DNA of 12,022 bases, taken from assembly GCA_030528845.1 (NCBI GenBank), contig JAUMYC010000060.1:1-12022 (forward strand). The letters are read 5' to 3'. The notes beneath the pieces are model-generated. The model worked only from the letters and a program-made list of their open reading frames with translations, was not told the origin of the DNA and made no database searches. Origin of the DNA: Eubacteriales bacterium (lineage in GTDB: Bacteria > Bacillota_A > Clostridia > Christensenellales > Aristaeellaceae). Made by a program: the position numbers and the translations under genes. Of this stretch, positions 5,603-12,022 are shown piece by piece. How positions within the stretch are numbered: the first letter of the stretch is position 1; each line of letters begins with the position of its first letter.

Positions 5603-6540
5603 CAGGCGCGGCCTCCCTTCTTAGTACCAAAGCGACGCGGCGCAGTGCAGCGGTCGATCGCCCAGACCAGCGCGTTCATGATCAAAATCGCATAGGTGAC
5701 GCCTTCGGGATAGAGCCCGAAATAGCGCAGCAGCACGGTCAGCGCGCCGCAGCCCACGCCGTAGAGCAGCTGGCCGTTGGGCGTGACCGGGGAAGTGGCG
5801 TAGTCGGTGGCCATGAAGATGGCTCCGAGCATCACGCCGCCGCTGAGCAGGCTGTAGAGCATCCACATCAGCGGAGCGTCCGTCTTATGGAAGACGAGCG
5901 TCAGCAGCGCGACCGTGCCCAGATAGGCCAGCGGGATGCGCATGGAGATGACCTTGCGCCAGACGAGATAGGCTCCGCCCAGCAGCAGCGCCAGCGCGGA
6001 GATCTCGCCGATGCAGCCCGGGCAATTGCCCAGCAGCATCGCAGCGAGGCTCTCCTCCGGCAGCGCGGGCATGACCATGTGATGCAGGGGAGTGGCGCTC
6101 GAAACGCCGTCCACGCCGAAGAAGCGGGTGAGATAGGCCGGCCATGCCAGCATCAGCAGCGCGCGCGCGGAGAGCGCGGGGTTGAAGATGTTCTGGCCCA
6201 AACCGCCGCACAGGCCCTTGACCACGACGACGGCAAAGGCGCTGCCGATCGCAGCGACCCAGAGCGGCACGGTGGAGGGCAAAGTCATCGCAAGAAGCAG
6301 GCCGGTGACGACGGCGGAGCCGTCCAGCACGGACTTGGGACGGCCAAAGAGCAGGCCGAAGAGGAACTCCGCAGCCACGGCCGCGGCGATGGAGACCAAA
6401 ACGACCAGCGCGGCCGACGCGCCGAAGCGCCAGAGCCCCACGCACAGCGCGGGCAGCAGCGCGATCACCACGTCGATCATGATGCGGCTCGTGTTGGAAT
6501 GATTGCGGATAAACGGCGAAAATGCATGCGTCAGCTTCAT
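5602..6540 (-). CDS. rnfD: Rnf-type electron transport subunit D, membrane, covalent FMN
   Basis: A 312-residue integral membrane protein of the NqrB/RnfD family with about eight to ten helices. Family signatures visible are SPFIRNHSNTSRIM (8-21), GLGQNIFNPALSARALL (113-129) and the C-terminal YPEGVTYAILIMNALV (277-292). The motif DGVSSATPL (144-152) is the covalent FMN site, with Thr150 as acceptor. In Rnf and Nqr complexes this subunit carries electrons across the membrane and is the likely ion-translocating part. The start is the ATG at 6540, which overlaps the rnfC stop (ATGA, 6537-6540); a longer open frame upstream reads through rnfC in the wrong frame. Confidence 0.93.
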   Translation of the reverse strand: MKLTHAFSPFIRNHSNTSRIMIDVVIALLPALCVGLWRFGASAALVVLVSIAAAVAAEFLFGLLFGRPKSVLDGSAVVTGLLLAMTLPSTVPLWVAAIGSAFAVVVVKGLCGGLGQNIFNPALSARALLMLAWPAYLTRFFGVDGVSSATPLHHMVMPALPEESLAAMLLGNCPGCIGEISALALLLGGAYLVWRKVISMRIPLAYLGTVALLTLVFHKTDAPLMWMLYSLLSGGVMLGAIFMATDYATSPVTPNGQLLYGVGCGALTVLLRYFGLYPEGVTYAILIMNALVWAIDRCTAPRRFGTKKGGRA

Positions 6541-7847
6541 TTCTTCTTCGCCTCCGAAAGTAATCTTTTGCCCCTGCGGAAGGTGGTCACGAGAGGCAGC
6601 TTGCCGGGGCAGGAGAAATCGCAGCAGCCGCACTCGATGCAGTCCATGAGGTTGAGCCGTTCGAGCTGCCGCGTGTCCTGCGCGTTCGCGTAGCGGTACA
6701 TGTACAGCGGCTGCAGGCGCATCGGGCAAACGTCGAGGCATTTGCCGCAGCGCAGGCAGACCGGGTCTTCCGCCGGGCCGTTCTCGTCCTTAAAGAGGCA
6801 GAGCACGGAGTTGGTGGCCTTGACGACCGGCGCGCTCAGATCCTGCTGGGCGATGCCCATCATCGGGCCGCCGCTGATCACGCGCTCGGCGCCCTTGAGC
6901 AGGCCGCCCGCCGCCTTGATCAGATCGCTCAGCGGCGTGCCGATGCGCACGCGGAAATTCTGCGGCTTTTTCACGGCTTCGCCGGAGACGGTCACGATCC
7001 TCTGCGTGAGCGGAACGCCATGGCGCACGGCGCGGTAGATGGACGCGCAGGAGGCCACGTTGAACACGCAGCAGCCGATGCTCGCGGGCAGCTGGCCCGG
7101 GGGCACCTCGCGCCCGGTCAGCGCCTGGATCAGCTGCTTCTCCGAGCCCTGCGGATAGCGCGTAGGCAGCACGCTCAGCTCGATCTCCGGGTAGTCCTTC
7201 ATCAGCGCGCGCAGCGTTTCGATGGCAACGGTCTTGTTGTCTTCCACGGCAAGGCAAACGCGCTTGGGCTCGAGCAGCTTGCGCATGATCAGCAGGCCGT
7301 CGAGCACGAGCTTCGGCTCGGTGCGCAGCAGCGCATCGTCCGCCGTGATATACGGCTCGCATTCGCAGGCGTTGGCGATCAGCGTATCGACCTTGTCGAT
7401 GCCGGAGAAGGCCTTAACGTCGCTGGGGAAGGCCGCGCCGCCCATGCCGATGATACCGGCGGAGCGGACCGCGCCGAGGATCTCCCCGGCGGTGAGCACG
7501 TTCAGGGGCGTGTCCAGCCCCTGCATCGGGCAGGCTTCGTCCTTGAAGTCGTTTTCGATCACAACGGCTTCGACCATGCGGCCGTTGGTATGCAGATGCT
7601 GCCCGATATCGACCACCTTGCCGGAGACGGAGGCATGCACGGGCACGCAAAGGCCTTCGCCGTCGCCGATCTTCTGGCCGAGCAGCACGCGCTCGCCCTT
7701 TGCGACAAGGGGCTTGCAGGGCGCGCCGATATGCTGCTGCATCGGGATGACGACCCGCTTCGGGCTCACGACCGGGAGCTCGAGGCTCTGCAAAGAGAGT
7801 TCCTTATTGTATTTCGGATGGATCCCTCCGAAAAACAGGCGTTTCAT
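6537..7847 (-). CDS. rnfC: Rnf-type electron transport subunit C, NADH/FMN and two 4Fe-4S clusters
   Basis: A 436-residue peripheral cytoplasmic subunit of normal length. The N-terminal RnfC barrel-sandwich domain begins GGIHPKYNKELS. The Complex I 51-kDa-like NADH/FMN domain includes GMGGAAFPS (135-143) and ANACECEPY (158-166). A SLBB-like domain follows (about 280-345). The C-terminus has two full ferredoxin motifs: C364/C367/C370/C374 and C403/C406/C409/C413. Known Rnf function is electron exchange with NADH at the inner face of the membrane. GAGGTGA precedes the ATG, 13 bp after apbE. All cluster ligands are present, so the subunit looks functional. In classical complexes it works with RnfB (ferredoxin side) and RnfA/E, none of which is encoded here. 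Confidence 0.94.
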   Translation of the reverse strand: MKRLFFGGIHPKYNKELSLQSLELPVVSPKRVVIPMQQHIGAPCKPLVAKGERVLLGQKIGDGEGLCVPVHASVSGKVVDIGQHLHTNGRMVEAVVIENDFKDEACPMQGLDTPLNVLTAGEILGAVRSAGIIGMGGAAFPSDVKAFSGIDKVDTLIANACECEPYITADDALLRTEPKLVLDGLLIMRKLLEPKRVCLAVEDNKTVAIETLRALMKDYPEIELSVLPTRYPQGSEKQLIQALTGREVPPGQLPASIGCCVFNVASCASIYRAVRHGVPLTQRIVTVSGEAVKKPQNFRVRIGTPLSDLIKAAGGLLKGAERVISGGPMMGIAQQDLSAPVVKATNSVLCLFKDENGPAEDPVCLRCGKCLDVCPMRLQPLYMYRYANAQDTRQLERLNLMDCIECGCCDFSCPGKLPLVTTFRRGKRLLSEAKKK

Positions 7848-7860
7848 CGTTTCACCTCGT

Positions 7861-8895
7861 TTATGTTCGAATCAGTTCTGAAAAGCCGGGGCTGTAGAGC
7901 AGCTCGCCCTCCGGCGAGACCCACAGCGCCTGCGCGCCGTATTGCTCCAGCAGCGCCTGCCCTTCCTCCTGCGGCAGCAGAAACAGCGCCGTGGAGAGCA
8001 TATCGCCCAGAGCGGAATCCGCGCAGACGACGCTGACCGAGCGCCAGAGAGAGGCGGGATAGCACGTCTGCGGATCGATGATGTGGTGGTAGGGCACGCC
8101 GTCGACGAGGTAGGCGCGCTGGTAATCCCCGCTGGTGATCACGCTGCCCTCGCTCAGGTAGATCGTGTGCAGATACTTGTCCGCCGCGCCGTCCGGGTCC
8201 TGTATGCCGATGACCCAGGGCGTGCCGTTTTCGTCCTTGGGGCCCGTCGCGCAGACGTTTCCGCCCACGCTGATGAGCATGCCCTCCGGAGCGCCTTCAC
8301 ATACCCTCTGCACGGCCCAGCCCTTGGCGATCGCGCCGACGTCCAGCGAGGCGGCCGGGTCGCTGAGAAAGACCGTGCCGGCCTCGGGGTCGATCTCGAC
8401 CGCATCAAAGGAGACATGCGCCTGCGCCTCGCGCAGCGCCTGTTCGTCCGGGAGATACGCGTTGGCCGGGTCGGCCGCGCCTGCGTCCCTTGCATCGTGC
8501 CAGAGGCGCAGCACGCTGCCCATGGCCGCGTTCACCATGCCGCCGGTAGCTTCGTAATAGGAGCGGCAGTCCTGCAGAAGGGCGATGATCTGCCCGTCCG
8601 CCCGCACGGGCGCGACGCCTGCGTTTTTGTTGATCGTACACAGGTTGTTCATGCCCTCGTATTCCTGATAGATATCGAAGAGCCGGTGATAGCGCAGCAG
8701 CTCGTCGTGGATGCTCTGCGCGCTTTTGCGAAATTCCTCCTCGCTTTCTGCGCGGCCGATGATCGTAGTCAGCGTGTCGAACAGATCGAGGAAGGTGGCG
8801 GTATACTGCGCTGTGCCGCCCTGCTCCGGGCGCTGCGAGGAGCACCCGGAGAGCAGGACGGACAGCAGGATGAGCAATGCTGCGGTGCGCTTCAT
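7861..8895 (-). CDS. apbE: ApbE-type FAD:protein FMN transferase, lipoprotein
   Basis: A 344-residue exported lipoprotein. The signal peptide ends at lipobox LLSGC, with Cys18 as the lipidated residue. The ApbE fold shows its usual signatures: SLDVGAIAKGWA, ISVGGNV, ITSGDYQRAY, YHHIIDPQTCYPA and the late ADSALGDMLSTALF that contributes to Mg/FAD binding. It transfers FMN from FAD onto Thr of S/T-x-A-T motifs. The targets are almost certainly RnfG (Thr147) and RnfD (Thr150) encoded just downstream, and possibly the lipoprotein upstream. The start at ATG 8895 gives a clean signal peptide; a longer open frame adds 60 residues from the wrong reading of the preceding gene. It lies 8 bp after the repeat lipoprotein gene and has only a weak AAGG site, so its expression may rely on coupling. 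Confidence 0.93.
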   Translation of the reverse strand: MKRTAALLILLSVLLSGCSSQRPEQGGTAQYTATFLDLFDTLTTIIGRAESEEEFRKSAQSIHDELLRYHRLFDIYQEYEGMNNLCTINKNAGVAPVRADGQIIALLQDCRSYYEATGGMVNAAMGSVLRLWHDARDAGAADPANAYLPDEQALREAQAHVSFDAVEIDPEAGTVFLSDPAASLDVGAIAKGWAVQRVCEGAPEGMLISVGGNVCATGPKDENGTPWVIGIQDPDGAADKYLHTIYLSEGSVITSGDYQRAYLVDGVPYHHIIDPQTCYPASLWRSVSVVCADSALGDMLSTALFLLPQEEGQALLEQYGAQALWVSPEGELLYSPGFSELIRT

Positions 8896-8903
8896 TGCCT
8901 TTT

Positions 8904-10034
8904 TTATTGCGCGGCCTTGGCGATGAGCGCCTGGAAGCCGCCGATGGCGATGGTCACGCTGGCGGAGAGATCCGCCTCGGCGGGAGCGGTCTTTTCGGTC
9001 ACGGCGATACCGGCCACGTCGGCGGCGGTCTTGCCGGTCACATAGGCGGCGAAGGAAGCGGCCTGCTCGTTCCATTCATACTTCGCGCCGGCATATTTCT
9101 TCATGCCGTAGTTCTCGCCCAGCGCGTTCTTGGTGAGCATGGGGGCGGTCAGGTCGGTGGTCAGAGCGCCGGCAGCGTCGAAGTTCACCTTCGCCTGCAG
9201 GGAATCGATGGCGCAGCTGGTGATCACGTCGCCGTTCATGGTCACGACGGCCACATCCACATCCAGCTGGGAGAGGCCGGCGGCTTCGGCGGTGGCGGAG
9301 GTGCTCGAGCCGGTGGAGCCGATGATCGCCAGCTTCAGCTCGTCGCCTTCCTGCGCGCCAAGGTCCTGTGCGTTGGCGACGGCGGCTTCGATGGCGGAGA
9401 CATAGCCGCCCAGAGCGATGGTCGCAGTGGCGGCGAGATCCACGTCGGCGGCCTTGCCGCTCTCGTTCACCGCGCCGGACTTGAGCTCTTCGACGGTCTT
9501 GCCCACGGCGTACTGCTCAAGGGCGTCGATCTGCTCGTTCCATTCGTACTTCGCACCGGCGTACTTCTTCATGCCGTAGTCCTCGCCCTGCTCGTCCTTG
9601 GTGCGCAGAGCGGCGGAGATGTCGGAAGTGATCTGGCCGGCGGCGTCGAAGGTGACGGTCGCGGGCAGGGAATCGACGATGCAGCTGCGGATGACGCCGT
9701 TTTCGTCGACGGTGACGGCGGCGACGGTCACGTCATACTTGGCCTGACCGGCAGCCTCGGCGGTGGCGGAGGCGCTCTCGGCGGCGGAGCCGGAGATGGC
9801 CAGGCCGGTCTTCAGAGCGCCGGTCTGCGCGTCGTCCGTATCCTGCACGGGGGACTCTTCGGAAGCGGCCTCGCCGGTAGCGCCGGTGTCGGCGTCGGTC
9901 TGCTCTTCCGTCGGGGCGGCGGTGGGCGCGGCGTAATAGTTGTTGGTCTGATAGACCACGGTGGTGCCGGTGCAGCTGCTGAGCAGGCCGAGCATCATGG
10001 TCAGCACGAGGATGGATGCGATCTTCTTGAGCAT
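8904..10034 (-). CDS. exported lipoprotein with two ~145-residue repeats, FMN-binding-like
   Basis: A 376-residue surface lipoprotein: signal peptide with lipobox LLSSC (lipidated Cys21), then an Ala/Thr/Glu/Asp-rich tether (about 22-72), then two related domains (about 74-220 and 233-376). Both carry the same block, YGMKKYAGAKYEWNEQ, at 153-168 and 309-324. Each has a strand pattern like VTVDENGVI that recalls FMN_bind domains. Each ends in a segment (DLAATATIALGG, DLSASVTIAIGG) placed like the flavinylation motif but without S/T-G-A-T. It may bind FMN loosely, hold it at a divergent Thr, or act in another way. By location and layout it resembles the two-domain lipoprotein PplA of flavin-based extracellular electron transfer in Listeria, though homology is not established. 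AGGAGG lies before the ATG, and the longer open frame upstream lacks a signal peptide. Confidence 0.78.
   Translation of the reverse strand: MLKKIASILVLTMMLGLLSSCTGTTVVYQTNNYYAAPTAAPTEEQTDADTGATGEAASEESPVQDTDDAQTGALKTGLAISGSAAESASATAEAAGQAKYDVTVAAVTVDENGVIRSCIVDSLPATVTFDAAGQITSDISAALRTKDEQGEDYGMKKYAGAKYEWNEQIDALEQYAVGKTVEELKSGAVNESGKAADVDLAATATIALGGYVSAIEAAVANAQDLGAQEGDELKLAIIGSTGSSTSATAEAAGLSQLDVDVAVVTMNGDVITSCAIDSLQAKVNFDAAGALTTDLTAPMLTKNALGENYGMKKYAGAKYEWNEQAASFAAYVTGKTAADVAGIAVTEKTAPAEADLSASVTIAIGGFQALIAKAAQ
9063..9588 (-). repeat. direct repeat inside the lipoprotein gene (58-bp copies at 9063-9120 and 9531-9588)
   Basis: Two 58-bp segments differ at five positions, are in the same orientation and lie 468 bp (156 codons) apart. 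They encode the most conserved block of the two protein repeats. The similarity at DNA level suggests a fairly recent duplication or gene conversion, or strong purifying selection on this block. Confidence 0.85.
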
Positions 10035-10069
10035 GGTTGTTCCTCCTGAACGTATGAACTTTATATGCC

Positions 10070-10087
10070 CGTCCGTTTGTGCGGACG
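10070..10087 (-). other. intergenic hairpin before the lipoprotein gene
   Basis: A perfect 6-bp stem (CGTCCG/CGGACG) with a 6-nt loop lies in the 76-bp gap between the Gx transporter and the lipoprotein gene, the largest gap in the operon. There is no T-run after it on the minus strand. It could protect or process the downstream mRNA, which would let the lipoprotein be made in larger amounts. Confidence 0.4.
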
Positions 10088-10110
10088 CGGACAACGAAAA
10101 AAGGGGGAGC

Positions 10111-10617
10111 CTACAGCGCGCGCCGATGCGGCAATGCCCGCAGCACTCCCGCGCCGGCAGCGCCCGTGGCCGTGCCGGTGGCCAGCGCTGTGCACAGCAG
10201 CCAGGGAAGGTACGCGCCGATGTAGACCGAGCGCATCATGCACATCGCCACGGCGATCTGGCCCACGCCGTGCGCGGCCGCGCCGAGGATGCTCACGCCG
10301 TAGATGGAAAGAAACGGCGCTTTTTTTGCAGCGCCCATGCACAGCACGGACAATACGCCGCCCGTGAGCGAAAACATCAGCGCCGTCACGCCGCCGCCAA
10401 AGAGCGAGCCGAGCAGGCAGCGCAGCACGAGGATGACCATGGCGCTGGAGAAATCAAGCGTATACAGCGCGATCAGCGTCACGATGTTGGCAAGGCCCAG
10501 CTTGATGCCCGGCAGGGGCACGATCATCTGCAGCGGGATAAAGCGCTCGATATAGGACAGGGCGAGCGCGGCGGAGATCATCACGGCGCACAGGGCGATC
10601 CTTCTGCTTTGTCTCAT
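10111..10617 (-). CDS. Gx transporter family membrane protein
   Basis: A 168-residue membrane protein with five to six helices of the family often annotated as heptaprenyl diphosphate synthase component I or Gx transporter. The signature PLPGIKLGLANIVTLIALY lies near residues 34-52, followed by a Gly-rich loop GSLFGGGVTALMF. The fold resembles ECF-transporter substrate subunits. The true substrate is not established. Its constant partners in Firmicutes are NusG domain II proteins, ApbE and FMN-binding proteins, as here, which points to flavin or quinone supply or to assembly of the redox system. GAGGTGA overlaps the upstream stop, 4 bp before this ATG. The C-terminus is short and basic. Confidence 0.85.
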   Translation of the reverse strand: MRQSRRIALCAVMISAALALSYIERFIPLQMIVPLPGIKLGLANIVTLIALYTLDFSSAMVILVLRCLLGSLFGGGVTALMFSLTGGVLSVLCMGAAKKAPFLSIYGVSILGAAAHGVGQIAVAMCMMRSVYIGAYLPWLLCTALATGTATGAAGAGVLRALPHRRAL

Positions 10618-10621
10618 CCGC

Positions 10622-11008
10622 TCACCTCACCACAAAGTCGACGTCGCCGGTCACGCCAGTGACGCGCAGCTCGACCCGGTTGGGCAGACAGGCGATGCTC
10701 CGGCCCGGCTGGGAGATCGCGCCGCTGTGCATGCAGTCGCCGCCGGGGCAATCCGAAAAAACGACGCTCGCACGGCCGTCTTCGATGCGGATCGTGTTGC
10801 GGTATTCGCCTTCGATCTCAAAGGTGATCTCCTGCGAAAGGGGCAGCTCGCGCAGCAGAGCGCCGTCCTGAAAGACCTGCAAAACGGCTTCTCCTTCGGA
10901 CGAGGAGCGCGGCAAATAGGCCGCCGCCGTTCCCAGCGCCAGCAGCACGACCAACGCGACCGCGAGCCAGTCGCCCCTGCCAAAGCGCAGGCGCATTTCC
11001 CTTTGCAT
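10622..11008 (-). CDS. NusG domain II-containing membrane-anchored protein
   Basis: A 128-residue protein with one N-terminal membrane helix (about 14-32) and an extracytoplasmic beta domain of the NusG domain II type. The family's Cys motif is seen as SDCPGGDCMHSGAI with Cys87 and Cys92, then Cys107 in SIACLPNRVEL. Despite the name it is not a transcription factor: it lacks the NusG N-terminal and KOW domains and is anchored outside. The start at 11008 is chosen because GGAAGGG (11017-11023) lies 8 nt upstream; an in-frame ATG at 11029 would coincide with the predicted transcript start. It is the first gene of the redox operon and is followed after 4 bp by the Gx transporter gene. The conserved cysteines suggest a thiol or metal site; the biochemical role is unknown. 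Confidence 0.85.
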   Translation of the reverse strand: MQREMRLRFGRGDWLAVALVVLLALGTAAAYLPRSSSEGEAVLQVFQDGALLRELPLSQEITFEIEGEYRNTIRIEDGRASVVFSDCPGGDCMHSGAISQPGRSIACLPNRVELRVTGVTGDVDFVVR

Positions 11009-11016
11009 ACGACACA

Positions 11017-11023
11017 CCCTTCC
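11017..11023 (-). promoter_or_regulatory. ribosome binding site deciding the start of the NusG domain II gene
   Basis: GGAAGGG on the minus strand lies 8 nt before ATG 11008, making this the better start over the ATG at 11029. Confidence 0.7.
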
Positions 11024-11036
11024 GAGCATTCGTTTT

Positions 11037-11045
11037 ATTGTACCA
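11037..11045 (-). promoter_or_regulatory. probable extended -10 promoter of the redox operon
   Basis: On the minus strand TGG-TACAAT (TG at the extended -10 position, hexamer at 11037-11042) would start transcription near 11030, about 22 nt before the ATG. The -35 region (TTATAA 17 bp upstream) is poor, which suits an extended -10 or activator-dependent promoter. The upstream DNA (about 11060-11095) is A/T-rich and may act as an UP-like element or regulator site. Confidence 0.5.
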
Positions 11046-11140
11046 CGTCGGGGAGGAAGTTATAAATCATATAAGTATAGTTAACATGCATTTAGCGACT
11101 TGAAACAGTCCGCAGCAGGTTTTTCGGCGGCAAAGAGAGG

Positions 11141-11176
11141 AAAAAGCGCGCCGCCCGGACAAAGCGGGCGGCGCGC
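11141..11176 (-). terminator. Rho-independent terminator of the phosphofructokinase gene
   Basis: A perfect 12-bp GC-only stem (11146-11157 with 11165-11176) and a 7-nt loop are followed on the minus strand by five Ts (11141-11145). It lies about 30 bp after the pfk stop and insulates the redox operon from pfk read-through. Confidence 0.93.
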
Positions 11177-11204
11177 CGAATGCGTGGGGGAGAAGAAAGC
11201 GGGA

Positions 11205-12022
11205 TCAATCGCCGAAGCTGATGCCCAGCGCCTTCGCTTCCTTGATGACGGAGGATTCCGGGTCGACCATCTTGAGCTTGCCGGCCACGTCTTCCAGCGG
11301 CACCTTGACGATCTCTCTGTTCTTGTAGCCGACCATGAAGCCGTATTCGCCCTTGAGGATCATCAGGCCCGCCGCAGAGCCCAGACGCGTGGCGAATACG
11401 CGGTCATACGGGCAGGGGGAGCCGCCGCGCTGCGTGTGGCCCGGAACGGTCACGCGCACGTCCAGCCCGGCCTTTTTGTTGATGGCCGCGGCGATCTCGT
11501 AGGACACGGAGGGGTATTTGGTCTCGGCCAGCTTCTTTTTGTAGTCCTTTTTGGAAAGAGCGGCGTCCTCCTTGGAGATGGCGCCCTCGGCCACGGCGAG
11601 GATGGTGAAGCGGCCGCCGTTGGCATGCCTCTCCTGGATCTTCTTGACGATCTTGTCGATGTCGTAGGGGATCTCCGGGATGAGGATGAGATCCGCGCCG
11701 CCGGCGATGCCCGCGTTGAGCGTGAGCCAGCCCACCTTGTGGCCCATGACTTCCACGATGAACACGCGGCCATGAGAGGCGGCGGTGGTGTGGATGCAGT
11801 CGATGGCGTCCGTCGCGACGTCCACGGCGCTCTGGAAGCCGAAGGTCATGTCCGTGCCCCAGAGGTCGTTGTCGATGGTCTTGGGCAGGGTGATGACGTT
11901 CAGCCCTTCCTCGCGCAGGAGGTTGGCCGTTTTGTGGGTGCCGTTGCCGCCGAGGATGACGAGGCAGTCCAGCTGCAGCTTGTAGTAGTTCTGCTTCATG
12001 GCGGCGACCTTGTCCACGCCGT
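11205..12022 (-). CDS. pfkA: 6-phosphofructokinase, C-terminal part (5' end outside window)
   Basis: The gene enters from the right edge; 272 residues and the stop are visible, and about 90-100 N-terminal residues are probably missing. The enzyme phosphorylates fructose 6-phosphate to the 1,6-bisphosphate in glycolysis. Visible motifs in order are GGNGT (nucleotide-site loop), PKTIDND with the catalytic Asp pair, EVMGHKVGWL in place of the usual MGR, IPEIPYD, and GHTQRGG near the sugar-phosphate site. The Gly in GGNGT (position 104 in E. coli numbering) favours ATP over pyrophosphate, whereas Lys in PKTIDND (position 124) is shared with PPi enzymes. This mix marks the so-called group III or mixed lineage common in clostridia. 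The GTG at 12017 is an internal codon, not the start. It is transcribed separately from the redox operon. Confidence 0.94.
   Translation of the reverse strand, partial: GVDKVAAMKQNYYKLQLDCLVILGGNGTHKTANLLREEGLNVITLPKTIDNDLWGTDMTFGFQSAVDVATDAIDCIHTTAASHGRVFIVEVMGHKVGWLTLNAGIAGGADLILIPEIPYDIDKIVKKIQERHANGGRFTILAVAEGAISKEDAALSKKDYKKKLAETKYPSVSYEIAAAINKKAGLDVRVTVPGHTQRGGSPCPYDRVFATRLGSAAGLMILKGEYGFMVGYKNREIVKVPLEDVAGKLKMVDPESSVIKEAKALGISFGD

Noticed and set aside
7020..8036. 338-codon plus-strand open frame opposite rnfC
   Set aside because: It is antisense to a clear rnfC, with His/Asp/Ala-rich low-complexity composition typical of a shadow frame.
8877..10049. 390-codon plus-strand Gly/His-rich open frame
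   Set aside because: It is the antisense shadow of the lipoprotein gene; its repetitive look comes from the two repeats on the other strand. It has no ribosome site or recognisable domain.

Overview
The window is about 12 kb of high-GC (outside its left edge) bacterial chromosome. Sigma-A-type promoters, strong purine-rich ribosome binding sites, GTG/TTG starts, compact stop/start overlaps and the protein families present (Gx transporter, NusG domain II, clostridial-type PFK, Rnf subunits) suggest an anaerobic Firmicute, most likely a gut clostridium. That assignment is an inference. No tRNA, rRNA, CRISPR array or intact mobile element was seen.

Layout, left to right. (1) Positions 1-355 are A-rich and nearly gene-free: a possible C-terminal scrap of a plus-strand gene, then an 18-bp inverted repeat that could be its terminator or a decayed element end. 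(2) Minus strand, 396-2495: an ArsR-type regulator with a TTG start, followed 9 bp later by a Sav1866/MsbA-like ABC exporter and a terminator; this looks like a self-regulated export operon. (3) Divergent pair, 2637-4559: a Crp/Fnr-family regulator (minus) faces a two-gene plus-strand operon encoding a two-domain ferredoxin-like protein and a small Cys-motif protein. A palindrome lies where it could activate the ferredoxin promoter and repress the regulator's own promoter. The arrangement resembles HcpR/FrdX nitrosative-stress loci, but no hcp gene is present. (4) A bidirectional terminator at 4564-4609 separates the convergent operons. (5) Minus strand, 11008 down to 4624: an eight-gene redox operon in the order NusG domain II protein, Gx transporter family protein, tandem-repeat lipoprotein, ApbE flavin transferase lipoprotein, RnfC, RnfD, RnfG, and an unrecognised Cys-rich membrane protein. 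(6) A partial 6-phosphofructokinase (minus) runs off the right edge and ends in a perfect 12-bp-stem terminator.

The redox operon is the most interesting part. It has the NADH/Fe-S subunit (RnfC), both covalent-FMN subunits (RnfD and RnfG, each with an S-x-A-T flavinylation motif) and the enzyme that attaches FMN (ApbE). It lacks RnfA, RnfE and RnfB, although the operon is bounded by terminators on both sides. In their place is a five-helix, seven-cysteine membrane protein, and upstream there is an exported two-repeat lipoprotein. A reasonable hypothesis is a cut-down or alternative Rnf-type machine that moves electrons from cytosolic NADH across the membrane to flavins and then to a surface lipoprotein or external acceptor, comparable in logic to flavin-based extracellular electron transfer. 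That route is inferred, not shown.
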